A stretch of 64,000 nucleotides of DNA from Shewanella electrodiphila (GCF_023283985.1 NZ_JAKIKU010000003.1:186001-250000); one strand, 5' to 3'. Counted from the stretch's first letter, positions 20,904 to 29,750 are shown. The notes: generated by a model not told the origin, from the sequence alone. Translations and numbers: made by a program.

Positions 20904-21185
20904 CTAAATGTCAGACTCTTTGAATTCAGCTATGGACTCGCCGCGGAATTCTTTTTTAAGTTGAGATTTAGATAGCTCGTTAATCTTGCCACCAGCGCCA
21001 ATCGTAAAGTGATCAGTCTGAGATAATTTACGTGCTTGATATAACATGACAACTTGTAACGTTGATTCTTTCTGCTCATCAGATAAAACGGTGCCGTCTT
21101 CCCACTTACCCGTTTCAGCCGCTGAGCGAAGTCGATGATAAACTTCTTCAGGCATGTCATCGATGACTTTATTGATATCGTTCAT
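20904..21185 (-). CDS. Small DUF1315 (YeaC-like) protein
   Basis: The 93-residue acidic, soluble protein begins MNDINKVIDDMPEEVYHRL and contains the AAETGKWEDGTVLSDEQK stretch typical of DUF1315 proteins, whose function is unknown. The start ATG has GGAAA upstream and overlaps the stop of the preceding gene by ATGA, so the two are probably translationally coupled. A frame 24 codons longer would lie inside the upstream gene and is rejected. It is the last gene of a three-gene minus-strand cluster. Confidence 0.85.
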   Translation of the reverse strand: MNDINKVIDDMPEEVYHRLRSAAETGKWEDGTVLSDEQKESTLQVVMLYQARKLSQTDHFTIGAGGKINELSKSQLKKEFRGESIAEFKESDI

Positions 21186-21499
21186 ACGCTTTTCCGTTTG
21201 TGTAATACAATTCTTGCACGGGTTATGGTGTAGCCCACAAAACCAAATACAAAACAACCTACAGCTATATACGACTGCATTCCGGTTGCGGTTTCACCAC
21301 CCCAAAACCAAATCACCACACCTGCAATAAATAAAGTTAAAAACACAAAACTATGGGTCATTAACTGATTAGATTTTTGGATGTGACTAATAACACGAAC
21401 TGATTCATTATCGCCATCGGTACTCGAATGACAAAACTGACATTGTTTCGCTTTACTAGAAATACGTTTTTGACATGAAGGACATTCAATTAACGCCAT
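21182..21499 (-). CDS. Small zinc-ribbon membrane protein
   Basis: The 105-residue protein opens with a zinc ribbon (CPSCQKRISSKAKQCQFC: two C-x-x-C pairs) and then has two hydrophobic segments (about 47-67 and 74-92) before a basic tail. This layout is common among small regulatory or assembly membrane proteins, but I do not recognise a named family. It ends in an ATGA overlap with the DUF1315 gene and starts 7 bp after the carboxypeptidase stop, so the three form an operon. Confidence 0.75.
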   Translation of the reverse strand: MALIECPSCQKRISSKAKQCQFCHSSTDGDNESVRVISHIQKSNQLMTHSFVFLTLFIAGVVIWFWGGETATGMQSYIAVGCFVFGFVGYTITRARIVLHKRKSV

Positions 21500-21506
21500 A
21501 ACTTGA

Positions 21507-22637
21507 CTACTCTGTTAAATTATCAACAACGGCAAGCATTGCCACTAGCGATGCTTCACCAAGATACTCACAACGAGCTGGAGACCAACCCACTACAGGA
21601 TCAGGCAGATTATCGTTGTCTTTAAATGGCATTTCTAACGTATTCGCTAGACATTTAAATGTGTTACCTACCCAGTTAGAGCCAACAGTTAAGTTTGCTT
21701 TTCCAGGCTCATCTTTGTCATAACCGTATTTAGTTTGAAAATCAGCACTTGCCATGCCTAATGCTGCAAGGAACTGCTCTTGTAACTTAGCCATATGTTC
21801 AGTGTAGTTTGGTGCGCCTTCACAGCCAGCAACAAACACATAAGGTAGACCTTCATCACCGTGGACATCATAAAATAAGTCAACGCCCGTTTCTTTCATT
21901 TTATTCGTTACATAAAACACTTCAGGGCTTCTTTCTAAACTTGGCGACTGCCATTCACGGTTTAGGTTAGTTCCCACAGCATTAGTACGTAGATGCCCTC
22001 TCACGCTTCCATCAGGATTCATGTTTGGCACAATGTAGAAGTTAGCTTTGTCTAATAAAAGTTTTGCTGTTGGGCAATCACTGTCAAGTAATTGGTTTAA
22101 TAGACCTTCAATTAACCATTCAGCCATGGTTTCACCAGGATGCTGTCTTGCAGTAATCCAGATGTTTTTCTTAGCAGGATCGTTATCGCCAATTTTAAGT
22201 AAGCTCATATCGCGACCATCAAGGGTTAAGCCAAGGTTTTCTAAGCTAACTGATGGGTGTAATTGCACAGAGCTTATCAAGTCTAAGTGACGCTCGTAGC
22301 TGTATGGTGCAAAGTAAGCAATCTGAATGGCTTCACAATCTAAATCAACTTGAATGGTTAGCTTGCCATCTTGGTAGGCCGTTGGTAAACGGAACCAGTG
22401 TTGACGGTCGTAACTCGCCACTGCTTGATAATCTTCCCAACCTTTAGGGTAAGATGCAGTACCAGCATTCATAATGTTCAATGAATATGTTTGACCAATT
22501 TCACCTTCCATACGGAAGTTAAACCACTGATAAAACTCGCCGCCTTCATCAGGTCTAATCGCCAGTTGAATGTCATCGTGCTTGTCTAAATTGATAGTCT
22601 CAATGTTGCCACCATCAAAATTCGCGCTAATACGCAT
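21507..22637 (-). CDS. M14-family zinc carboxypeptidase, cytosolic (AGTPBP/Nna1-like) type
   Basis: The 376-residue protein lacks a signal peptide. An N-terminal beta domain (residues about 1-125, with FYQWFNFRMEG and YFAPYSYERH) precedes the peptidase domain, the layout of bacterial cytosolic carboxypeptidases. Zinc ligands are visible: ARQHPGETMAEWLIEG gives the H-x-x-E pair, and YDVHGDEGLPYVF gives the third His; NPDGSVRGHLRTNAVGTNLNREW carries the substrate Arg/Asn region. The ATG has AAGGAAG 6 bp upstream. It heads the three-gene cluster. Bacterial substrates of this subfamily are not settled. Confidence 0.9.
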   Translation of the reverse strand: MRISANFDGGNIETINLDKHDDIQLAIRPDEGGEFYQWFNFRMEGEIGQTYSLNIMNAGTASYPKGWEDYQAVASYDRQHWFRLPTAYQDGKLTIQVDLDCEAIQIAYFAPYSYERHLDLISSVQLHPSVSLENLGLTLDGRDMSLLKIGDNDPAKKNIWITARQHPGETMAEWLIEGLLNQLLDSDCPTAKLLLDKANFYIVPNMNPDGSVRGHLRTNAVGTNLNREWQSPSLERSPEVFYVTNKMKETGVDLFYDVHGDEGLPYVFVAGCEGAPNYTEHMAKLQEQFLAALGMASADFQTKYGYDKDEPGKANLTVGSNWVGNTFKCLANTLEMPFKDNDNLPDPVVGWSPARCEYLGEASLVAMLAVVDNLTE

Positions 22638-22845
22638 AGGACTTCCTTATGTAAGGTTATTATCGATTTTTATCAGTGCATCTTATCAAATGCAGTTACT
22701 CAATAAAATCAAATCTAGAACAACTGATAAACATCTGCACAATTAATCCCCTTAACAGGGTATTCCATTGCCAAACCGTCTTTGTTCCAGCTCAATATTC
22801 AGGTTTATTCTATTAAGATCTGTTATAAAAATCAGTAGAAAATCA
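22638..22845. other. Non-coding region upstream of the carboxypeptidase operon
   Basis: The first part of a 650-bp gap between the carboxypeptidase and response-regulator genes. It should hold the operon promoter. No open frame is convincing. Confidence 0.5.
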
Positions 22846-22902
22846 GTTACTGAAAGTGAATTACTTGAAGTTAATTAATGGAAGTGAGTTATTGGAAGTG
22901 AA
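22846..22902. repeat. Degenerate tandem repeat, four units of 14-15 bp
   Basis: Units are GTTACTGAAAGTGAA, TTACTTGAAGTTAA, TTAATGGAAGTGAG and TTATTGGAAGTGAA, head to tail. No coding frame covers it. Similar short tandem arrays occur in three other intergenic gaps of this window. Confidence 0.75.
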
Positions 22903-22921
22903 AAAATAAAAAGTCAGATAT

Positions 22922-22955
22922 AAAAATGCCAAGTATGTCTGCCATACTTGGCATT
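22922..22955 (-). terminator. Orphan perfect hairpin with T tract on the minus strand
   Basis: ATGCCAAGTATG (22926-22937) pairs with its complement at 22943-22954 around a 5-nt loop, and the minus strand continues TTTTTA. No minus-strand gene ends nearby apart from the response-regulator gene 330 bp away, so it may end that transcript late or end an unrecognised small transcript. Confidence 0.6.
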
Positions 22956-23287
22956 AATTCAATGTTTGTTAATCACTTACGACAACATTAGCGAATATAT
23001 ATAGCCATGTTACCTCAAGATGCTTTGTCAGGCACAAGCTCAGATAACAATGCAAGGCGTAAGCGGAGGTAATTGTGATTCACTTTTTAAAGGTTACAAC
23101 GTAGCAATGGTTTTCGAAGCAAAGGTTTTCGAGCTTGCGCCCCATAGGGCAAGTCAAATAGCACCAATCTGCGTTGTTATAAAATATCGATGTAGAATAA
23201 CTTTACTTCAATTTTATGCCTAGGGACTGTTGATCTCTAAAGGTTGTTTTTGCAGCTTGAAATATCATGGGGATAAGTGCCAAAAAC
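22956..23287. other. Non-coding stretch of unusual composition, possible interspersed repeat
   Basis: This stretch is less AT-rich than the neighbouring intergenic DNA. It carries a direct repeat GGTTTTCGA at 23109-23117 and 23124-23132. A plus-strand frame (23020-23223) has no ribosome site or family features. It may be a dispersed repeat or a remnant; one window cannot show that. Confidence 0.35.
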
Positions 23288-23959
23288 TTAAATTAGGCTT
23301 GAACTAAAGCAATAGCCTTTACCACGAACAGTGTTGATAAGCTCACGAGGTAAACATTTTTTGGCCATTTTACGTCGAGTATTGCTGATGTGCATATCAA
23401 GGTTTCGGTCAAACTCACCCAGCTCTTTATGTAACACCCTCATTTGTAGCTCTGCTTTAGTAACAACTTCACCTTTGCGCTGGAACAAATATTTAAACAA
23501 ACGATATTCTGTTTGAGTTAGTTTCAGATGCTGTGTGTTCAAGGTGACGGTATTACTGACATCATCAAACAACACATCATCAAAATCAGACTGATGGATT
23601 ACTTTGTCACTTCTACGGCGAAGTACATTAACTCGCAGCAATAACTCTTTTACATTGTAAGGTGCTGCAATATAGTCATCTGCGCCTAGCTCATATGCCT
23701 GCATACGCTCAACGTCATCATTGTTATTCGCTAAAACAATGACAGGGGTCTGGCAATGTTTAGCCATTAATAACCAAAATGAATCCATTTTAGGCACAAA
23801 ATAGTCTAATAAAATTACTTCAAAGTCGTTACGTTCTATCTCAACCAGTGCATTAAAAGCATTATCAACTATTTCTATGCTATAGCCTAAAGACTCCATG
23901 TCCTGACAAAGTGCCAAACTATGAGTAAGTTGCTGGTCAATCAGTAATATTTTTTTCAT
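23288..23959 (-). CDS. OmpR-family response regulator with degenerate receiver, orphan
   Basis: The 223-residue protein has a receiver domain (about 1-115) and a C-terminal winged helix (about 125-220, with LKLTQTEYRLFKYLFQRKGEVVTK and NTVRGKGYCF). The phosphorylatable Asp52 (VILLDYF) and Asp8 are present. However, the second acidic residue is Gln9, the switch Thr/Ser is Ala77 (IVLANNND) and the conserved Lys is Ala99 (YIAAPYN). Normal phosphorylation chemistry therefore looks impaired. No histidine kinase lies next to it. It probably regulates by another input or constitutively; targets are unknown. Confidence 0.9.
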   Translation of the reverse strand: MKKILLIDQQLTHSLALCQDMESLGYSIEIVDNAFNALVEIERNDFEVILLDYFVPKMDSFWLLMAKHCQTPVIVLANNNDDVERMQAYELGADDYIAAPYNVKELLLRVNVLRRRSDKVIHQSDFDDVLFDDVSNTVTLNTQHLKLTQTEYRLFKYLFQRKGEVVTKAELQMRVLHKELGEFDRNLDMHISNTRRKMAKKCLPRELINTVRGKGYCFSSSLI

Positions 23960-24167
23960 AACGCTTTAATCTAAATGATAACAATTACCATTAAGATTAC
24001 CACTCTGGTTAAGTTATTGCTACAGTAATTGTGTAAAGATGAGATCTTAATAACATTTATAGATAGTTCATTGTCTTAACTAAATTAATAATCAAGGTGT
24101 GTAGGGGTCGATCACATATTCGTCATCATTAGTTGAAGAGTAGTAAACTGAGGAATATACTTACATC
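23960..24167. other. Divergent promoter region between the response regulator and ArsR genes
   Basis: AT-rich, non-coding. With the palindrome at 24168-24184 and the following leader, the gap is about 370 bp and serves two divergent genes. No other structure seen. Confidence 0.5.
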
Positions 24168-24184
24168 GTTAATCGACGATTAAC
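24168..24184. promoter_or_regulatory. Palindrome upstream of the ArsR gene, candidate ArsR operator
   Basis: GTTAATCGACGATTAAC is a perfect 8-bp dyad around one base, about 145 bp upstream of the regulator start. A closely related sequence lies upstream of the ACR3 gene (24707-24737). ArsR-family repressors bind such dyads and are often autoregulated. Confidence 0.6.
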
Positions 24185-24328
24185 TATTGCTTAATCTTTT
24201 ATAGCTTCAATAGCTATAATGTAAATTTTGAATGATATGTAATGTGTAACGTGAACAGCCCTAGAAAAATAGGTTAATGATCGATGCGTATACACTCTTT
24301 ATGAACTAGCCCCAAATTGGATGTTGCA

Positions 24329-24670
24329 GTGAATAAAACTTGTGATCAAATCAACCAACTTGCTTTTAAAACCACAGAGCAAGATATTGCTAATGAAATC
24401 GCTTTTGCAGCTAAAGCAAAAGCTTTATCGCACCCTGCCCGTATCCGAATTCTCAAGATATTATTTACTCTTGATGAGCTGGGTGGCTGTTTAAGCAGTG
24501 ATTTAGTTTCAGAAGTAGGACTTGCCCAATCAACGGTTTCAGAGCACATCAGAATTTTAAAAGCGGCTGGCTTTATTAGTGCTGAGCCCAAACCGCCTAA
24601 AATATGCTATCGCATTGTTCGTAGTGAGCTGGTTACATTTCAAACAAGTTTCAAAGACATTTATAGCTAA
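24329..24670 (+). CDS. arsR: ArsR-family (SmtB/ArsR) transcriptional repressor, noncanonical cysteine set
   Basis: The product is 113 residues if it starts at GTG 24329, which has GGA 7 bp upstream; a TTG 12 bases earlier is the alternative and lacks a ribosome site. The winged helix covers residues about 25-100: KALSHPARIRILKIL, LAQSTVSEHIRILKAAGFI. The usual ArsR metalloid motif C-V-C in the DNA-recognition region is absent; the only cysteines are Cys5, Cys54 (LGGCLSS) and Cys93 (KICYR). Other ArsR proteins are known to bind As(III) with cysteines at different places, so sensing remains possible. The ACR3 gene 155 bp downstream on the same strand supports an arsenic role. Confidence 0.82.
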   Translation: MNKTCDQINQLAFKTTEQDIANEIAFAAKAKALSHPARIRILKILFTLDELGGCLSSDLVSEVGLAQSTVSEHIRILKAAGFISAEPKPPKICYRIVRSELVTFQTSFKDIYS

Positions 24671-24706
24671 TATGAATGGCAGTTTTTTAGTTTATTTTGC
24701 GCTCAA

Positions 24707-24737
24707 CTTAATCGCTATTCGACGATTTACGATTAAG
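24707..24737. promoter_or_regulatory. Candidate ArsR operator upstream of the ACR3 gene
   Basis: CTTAATCG (24707-24714) and CGATTAAG (24730-24737) form 8-bp arms, and the interior TTCGACGATTTAC matches 11 of 13 positions of the palindrome in front of arsR. It sits about 90 bp upstream of the permease start. Confidence 0.55.
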
Positions 24738-24825
24738 CACTTAAAGCTTACGAACTAAAATGGTAAACCACACAAGCGATGAGCTGTTATGCCAAGCTTG
24801 AAACCGATTTTTATAACTGGAATTT

Positions 24826-25902
24826 ATGATGAACACTGACATACAAACACTCGGGGCTAAGAAAATGAGTTTTCTTGACCGCTACTTAACACTTTGGATT
24901 TTTGTTGCCATGGCCATAGGTGTGTCTATTGGTGCGTTGTTTCCACAAGTTGAACGAATTACCGAATCACTGAGTATTGGCTCAACCAATATTCCACTGG
25001 CCATTGGTTTAATACTGATGATGTATCCACCGTTAGCAAAAGTGGACTACAAGTTATTAGGAAAAGTAACTAAAGATAAGCAAGCCATAACGCTATCGCT
25101 CATTATGAACTGGATTGTCGGGCCAATTTTAATGTTTGCCCTCGCCTTAACGTTTTTAAGCGATCACCCAGGTTACATGGTGGGTATTATTTTAATTGGT
25201 ATTGCCCGCTGTATTGCCATGGTTTTAGTGTGGAATGATATAGGTGGCGGTAATAAGGAACTGGGCGCTGCATTAGTGGCAATTAACAGTGTATTCCAAA
25301 TTTTAACTTACAGTGTTATGGCTTGGTTATTTATCACCGTACTGCCACCGATATTCGGATACGAAGGCTTTGTGGTCGATATCTCAATGGCCGATATTGC
25401 CCAAAGCGTGATGATTTATTTAGGCATTCCATTTTTAGCAGGGTTTTTAACTCGTAAAATCTTAGTCGCCAGAAAAGGAGAAGATTGGTACAACACAGTA
25501 TTTATTCCAAAAATCTCCCCTATAACGTTAGTTGCCCTACTCGCAACCATCGTGCTGATGTTCAGTTTAAAAGGCGACATGATCCTAGAACTACCCATGG
25601 ATGTATTGCGTATTGCTCTGCCATTGACAATTTACTTTGTACTGATGTTTTTTATCAGCTTCTTCATTGGCGAGAAGATGGGGATCCCTTACGATAAAAA
25701 TGCGTCTATCGCATTCACAGCCACAGGAAACAACTTTGAACTTGCGATCGCTGTGTCAATTGCAGTCTTTGGTATCCATTCAGACCAGGCGTTTGCGGGC
25801 GTCATTGGGCCATTAATCGAAGTCCCAGTGCTTATTGCTTTAGTGAACATTGCCTTACGCATGAAAGCTAAATCTGAGCAAAAGCTGCAACACGCCAGTT
25901 AA
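24826..25902 (+). CDS. acr3: ACR3-family arsenite efflux permease
   Basis: The 358-residue protein has about ten membrane segments and the ACR3-family stretches [41 protein letters not shown] (with the conserved functional Cys) and [23 protein letters not shown]3 carriers export As(III), some also Sb(III), across the inner membrane. Two adjacent ATG codons open the frame, with TGGA upstream. Its position after the ArsR gene and the operator-like site in its promoter indicate metalloid-inducible control. No arsenate reductase (ArsC) is present in the window. Confidence 0.93.
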   Translation: MMNTDIQTLGAKKMSFLDRYLTLWIFVAMAIGVSIGALFPQVERITESLSIGSTNIPLAIGLILMMYPPLAKVDYKLLGKVTKDKQAITLSLIMNWIVGPILMFALALTFLSDHPGYMVGIILIGIARCIAMVLVWNDIGGGNKELGAALVAINSVFQILTYSVMAWLFITVLPPIFGYEGFVVDISMADIAQSVMIYLGIPFLAGFLTRKILVARKGEDWYNTVFIPKISPITLVALLATIVLMFSLKGDMILELPMDVLRIALPLTIYFVLMFFISFFIGEKMGIPYDKNASIAFTATGNNFELAIAVSIAVFGIHSDQAFAGVIGPLIEVPVLIALVNIALRMKAKSEQKLQHAS

Positions 25903-25918
25903 TCAAACTTATCAAAAC

Positions 25919-25961
25919 AAAAAGCCGGCTATTAATATTCAATGATCATAGCCGGCTTTTT
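25919..25961. terminator. Bidirectional terminator between the ACR3 and DUF885 genes
   Basis: AAAGCCGGCTAT pairs with ATAGCCGGCTTT around a 15-nt loop, with A-rich DNA on the left and a T run on the right. It separates two convergent genes. Confidence 0.85.
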
Positions 25962-25992
25962 ATTTGCTTTATTAATACAGTCAGACAGTAAA

Positions 25993-27768
25993 TTATTTCG
26001 TCATCATTAGCTGCTTAATGTACTTAACTGGCGCACTACCATAACTTAAGAACTGCTCATGGAAACCTTTCAAATCAAAGTCATCACCCTGGGCAGCTTT
26101 TAACTCTTCACGTAAATCATAGATTTCACGATAACCAGAGTAATAACTGGTTAACTGAACTTGGCTTAATGTAGCACGGCGCCATTTACCTTCTGCCTCT
26201 GCTCGCTGCTGAAATGCCTCATTCATCATAAGATCGAGTGCTTGCTCTTCAGTCATGCCATTCACTTGGATACTGTAATCTAAAATAGTATTGGCAATAA
26301 CACGCAAATTCCATTTGTAGTACATCAGCCAAAGTTCAGGTTCAAAATCACCGTATCCTTCTTCAAGCATCATGCGCTCAGTATATACAGCCCATCCTTC
26401 AACCATGGCACCATTACCAAACAAGCTTTTAACCAAGCTTGGTGATTCGTTTGAATAGACTAATTGGGTGTAATGTCCTGGAATAGCTTCATGGATATTC
26501 AGAACTTGTAAAATCCAGTGATTATATTCACGTAAATAACTTTCAGCAGACTCATCACTCATGCCATCTAACGGTGTCACATTGTAATAAGTATTAGCAG
26601 ACTTCTCATAAGGGCCAGGTGCGCTGATAGATGCTCCTGCAAAACCACGCATGTATTCAGGAGTTTCACGCACGACTAATGGCTTAGATGGATCTAACGT
26701 CATCAGTTGCTTTTTATTGACGAATTTAACTAATTCAGGAATTTGCGCGCGCACTTCATCAACAAAATCCTCACGCTTAACATGCTTAACTGACAAAACA
26801 TCAATCAGTTGCTTAATCGCAGCATTGTCATCTTGTGGTTTTGGCGTATCAATGTATTTAGACCATAAATCATGGGTAATTTTAGCCATTTCCGCTTGAA
26901 CGCGGGACTTATCAGCCGTCGCCTTTTCAAATAATGCTTTACCTGACATGCCCGCTTGAATATCAAAAGCGAACTTTTCTTCATATAACTCTTCACCGAT
27001 TCTAAAGCTACGTGAGCCCTCTTTTTCAAGCTTGGCTTCTAGCTGCGTCAACCATTCAATATGTTGATTAATCGCATCCGTTGCTTTAGCAAAACGTTGG
27101 TTAAATAACGCTTTGTCCGCATCAGATAAACCAGATCCGCTGACTTGCTGTTTAAGCTTGTCTGATAATACAGAAAAGGCGCCTTTGTTTTGCATAATAG
27201 CCAGTTGTGTATGCTCAATCGTTGGGTCAACAATATTAGCTTGTGCTGCAGCATAATAGGCAGGCACATTCTCTAAACGCTCAACCACAGATTTAAGTCT
27301 TACATCTAGGGGCGCAAAGTCTTCATTAATGATTTGCGCAAAACCACCTGCCACATTGTATTGTGATGGATTCCACTGCCAAGATTTAAAGCGCTCTTGT
27401 TGCCACTTAATACTGCCAAGTAAATTTGAAATTAATTCGTAATCGATCAATTCATTGGTCGTTAGTGCGGTTTTATCAAATGCCAGTAATTTAGCTTGCT
27501 GGGTTTCAACAAACGCTAATGTCTTAGCTCGTGATGCTTCGTTTGGAATGTCTAAGTAGCCATCGTTTACATGTTTACCACTGTATAGCGCCCATGTGGG
27601 AGACCACTGCCATAAGTCATCAATAAATCCATCAGAGAACTGGCTAAAACTCGGCGCTTGAACTTGTTCAGCTGCCGTTGTGGTATCACTTGTTGTCGAT
27701 GCACTATTACAACCCATTAGTGCAGCAAGCCCTAGTGCGATAGCGACTGAAATGGTGGCTTTTTTCAT
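25993..27768 (-). CDS. DUF885-family lipoprotein, putative metallopeptidase
   Basis: The 591-residue product begins MKKATISVAIALGLAALMGC, a canonical lipoprotein signal with lipobox LMGC; this ATG has AAGGA about 10 bp upstream, and the 13 earlier codons of the frame are not used. DUF885 proteins are mostly helical and carry a thermolysin-like motif, seen here as NIHEAIPGHYTQLVY (H-E-x-x-x-x-H form). A C-terminal region with YYSGYREIYDLREE is also typical. A periplasmic, membrane-tethered peptidase is the usual prediction; substrates are not known. It is a single gene with a shared terminator. Confidence 0.85.
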   Translation of the reverse strand: MKKATISVAIALGLAALMGCNSASTTSDTTTAAEQVQAPSFSQFSDGFIDDLWQWSPTWALYSGKHVNDGYLDIPNEASRAKTLAFVETQQAKLLAFDKTALTTNELIDYELISNLLGSIKWQQERFKSWQWNPSQYNVAGGFAQIINEDFAPLDVRLKSVVERLENVPAYYAAAQANIVDPTIEHTQLAIMQNKGAFSVLSDKLKQQVSGSGLSDADKALFNQRFAKATDAINQHIEWLTQLEAKLEKEGSRSFRIGEELYEEKFAFDIQAGMSGKALFEKATADKSRVQAEMAKITHDLWSKYIDTPKPQDDNAAIKQLIDVLSVKHVKREDFVDEVRAQIPELVKFVNKKQLMTLDPSKPLVVRETPEYMRGFAGASISAPGPYEKSANTYYNVTPLDGMSDESAESYLREYNHWILQVLNIHEAIPGHYTQLVYSNESPSLVKSLFGNGAMVEGWAVYTERMMLEEGYGDFEPELWLMYYKWNLRVIANTILDYSIQVNGMTEEQALDLMMNEAFQQRAEAEGKWRRATLSQVQLTSYYSGYREIYDLREELKAAQGDDFDLKGFHEQFLSYGSAPVKYIKQLMMTK

Positions 27769-27840
27769 TGTCTGTATTCCTTTATCCCTTGAGATCATCT
27801 TAATCATGAATTTATAAAAAGGTGCTAACTGTACTTAGAT

Positions 27841-27943
27841 ACTTGAATTAGAAACTTGGATTAGAAACTTGAATTAGAAGCTTTAATCACAAACCTTAAT
27901 ACGAAACCTTAGTACGGAACCTTAATACGAAACCTTGATCTAT
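27841..27943. repeat. Tandem repeat of about eight 13-bp units
   Basis: Seven consecutive 13-bp units start at 27841 (ACTTGAATTAGAA, ACTTGGATTAGAA, ACTTGAATTAGAA, GCTTTAATCACAA, ACCTTAATACGAA, ACCTTAGTACGGA, ACCTTAATACGAA) and a partial eighth follows. The unit drifts from one subtype to another along the array. It lies between the DUF885 and yegS promoters, in non-coding DNA. Confidence 0.85.
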
Positions 27944-28152
27944 TTTTATTGTTATTTATTTCACGTTTTTAAGCGGTTGAACATTTAGTTGTTAATCTTT
28001 TTGTGGCATAAGTAAATCATGAACTTCAATTCATTTCAGCTCAATTTAGTCTTTTGACACCTTTTGTGACAACTTATTCAGTCACTTTGAGCTAATAGAT
28101 TAATTACCCATGGCACACTATGTCATCAGGCTCACCGCAAAAAGGATTTGAA

Positions 28153-29055
28153 ATGACAACGCTACGTTACAGTTTGATTTTGAATGGTAAAAAAGCGGGT
28201 ATCCCAGAGATCCGTACAGCGGTTTATGCATTAAGAGATAAAGGTTACGACCTTGCCGTTAAAGTCACATGGGAAGGCGCGGATATGCAGCGCCTAATAA
28301 AAGAATCAATCATTGCAGGTGCTGATAGAATTATCATTGGTGGCGGTGATGGCTCACTAAATGAAGCTGTTACCGCGTTAATACACTTACAGAGTGATTA
28401 TTCATTACCGGAAATTGCCGCTTTACCACTTGGCACGGCCAATGATTTTGCAACCGCTTGTCAAATCCCCACCACCATCACTGAAGCACTTAACTTTGCA
28501 ATAACAGGCGACAGTTTTCCTATCGATCTGATCAGTGCTAATGATCGTCACTTTATCAATATTGCCGCTGCGGGCTTTGGCGCCCAAGTCACCGCTGAAA
28601 CTCCTGTTGAGCTAAAAGATTTCCTTGGTGGCGGCGCATATACCCTTACAGGTTTAGCTAAAGCGATCGGGTTTAAACCTTATGAAGGTTCCATTACCAC
28701 TGAAAAAGGTCGATTTGAAGGCAATATAGTCGTAGGTGCCATGTGTAATGGTCGCCAAGCAGGTGGTGGTCAGGTGCTAGCACCGACGGCAAAAATAAAT
28801 GATGGTTTGATGGATGTTACTTTGCTTAAAGGTTTTACCCCAATAGATTTACCCCAAGTAATTGAAGAAATAAAGACTTCGAATACCAATGGTGAATTTT
28901 GCTTTCACTTTCAATCTAAATGGTTAGAAATTGATTTCCCATTGGCCTTACCTCTGAATCTCGATGGTGAACCTTATCACTGCGAACAAGTCCGTTTTGA
29001 AGTCAAACCTAATGCAATTAAATTTGTACTGCCTAAGAACAGTCCGCTGATTTAG
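28153..29055 (+). CDS. yegS: YegS-like lipid kinase (diacylglycerol-kinase fold)
   Basis: The product is 300 residues from the ATG that has AAGGA 8 bp upstream, matching E. coli YegS in length; an ATG 11 codons earlier has no ribosome site. Catalytic-domain motifs are visible: the nucleotide loop [11 protein letters not shown] near residue 65 and [12 protein letters not shown] near residue 95, then [19 protein letters not shown] in the C-terminal domain. Members phosphorylate lipids such as phosphatidylglycerol or diacylglycerol in vitro; the physiological substrate is uncertain. It precedes a small membrane protein gene by 42 bp on the same strand. Confidence 0.92.
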   Translation: MTTLRYSLILNGKKAGIPEIRTAVYALRDKGYDLAVKVTWEGADMQRLIKESIIAGADRIIIGGGDGSLNEAVTALIHLQSDYSLPEIAALPLGTANDFATACQIPTTITEALNFAITGDSFPIDLISANDRHFINIAAAGFGAQVTAETPVELKDFLGGGAYTLTGLAKAIGFKPYEGSITTEKGRFEGNIVVGAMCNGRQAGGGQVLAPTAKINDGLMDVTLLKGFTPIDLPQVIEEIKTSNTNGEFCFHFQSKWLEIDFPLALPLNLDGEPYHCEQVRFEVKPNAIKFVLPKNSPLI

Positions 29056-29097
29056 CCGGTTCCTGTCGCAATATTCAGTTAACAAGGAGTTTATATC

Positions 29098-29742
29098 ATG
29101 AATCAATTGCAAAAAGCTGGTGGAATTGCAGCGCTTATGGAGGCAAGCATTTACGTATCAGCTTTCATTTTTTTTGGCGCATTCTGGGCTTATCCCATAG
29201 ATGCTAACCCCGCTCAACAGTTTGCTTTTCTTGCTGAAAACCAAGTTGCCCTATCTATTGTAAATCTCATCATGTATGTATTATTCGGTGTCTTGCTAGC
29301 GATATTGGTAATGGCTATGCATCACCGATTAACAATAAACACTCCATTGCTGTCACAAATTTCTTCCGTCTTTGGGATCATTTGGGTGGGTTTGGTCATA
29401 GCCAGTGGAATGATTGCCAATATAGGGTTAGCTACGGCATTGGACTTGGCAACAAAAGACCCTGAGCAAGCAATGACAGTCTGGCGAGCTATTTATGCTG
29501 TCGTCGAAGGCTTAGGCGGGGGAAACGAGGTTGTTGGCGGTCTGTGGGTATTATTGCTGAGTGTTGCCGCTTTAAAAGGTAACGAATTACCTAAAATCCT
29601 CAATTACTTTGGCCTTTTTGTAGGCATTGTGGGTATTTTCACCATCTACCCTGCAGATGTACTGACAGAGATTTTCGGTTTAAGCCAAATCATATGGTTT
29701 TCTTGGCTAGGGAAAGTATTGCTGAGTAGGCCTAAGAGTTAA
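29098..29742 (+). CDS. DUF4386-like membrane protein
   Basis: The 214-residue product has about six hydrophobic segments and begins with an N-terminal QKAGGIAALMEASIYV helix, as in DUF4386 proteins. Gly/Val-rich segments (GLGGGNEVVGGLWVLLLSVAAL) and a C-terminal IIWFSWLGKVL helix follow. No catalytic motif is seen. AAGGAG lies upstream of the ATG. It probably shares a transcript with yegS; function unknown. Confidence 0.75.
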   Translation: MNQLQKAGGIAALMEASIYVSAFIFFGAFWAYPIDANPAQQFAFLAENQVALSIVNLIMYVLFGVLLAILVMAMHHRLTINTPLLSQISSVFGIIWVGLVIASGMIANIGLATALDLATKDPEQAMTVWRAIYAVVEGLGGGNEVVGGLWVLLLSVAALKGNELPKILNYFGLFVGIVGIFTIYPADVLTEIFGLSQIIWFSWLGKVLLSRPKS

Positions 29743-29750
29743 TCATCATT

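Noticed and set aside
23020..23223. Plus-strand frame of 67 codons
   Set aside because: No ribosome site, no family features, and the block looks non-coding.
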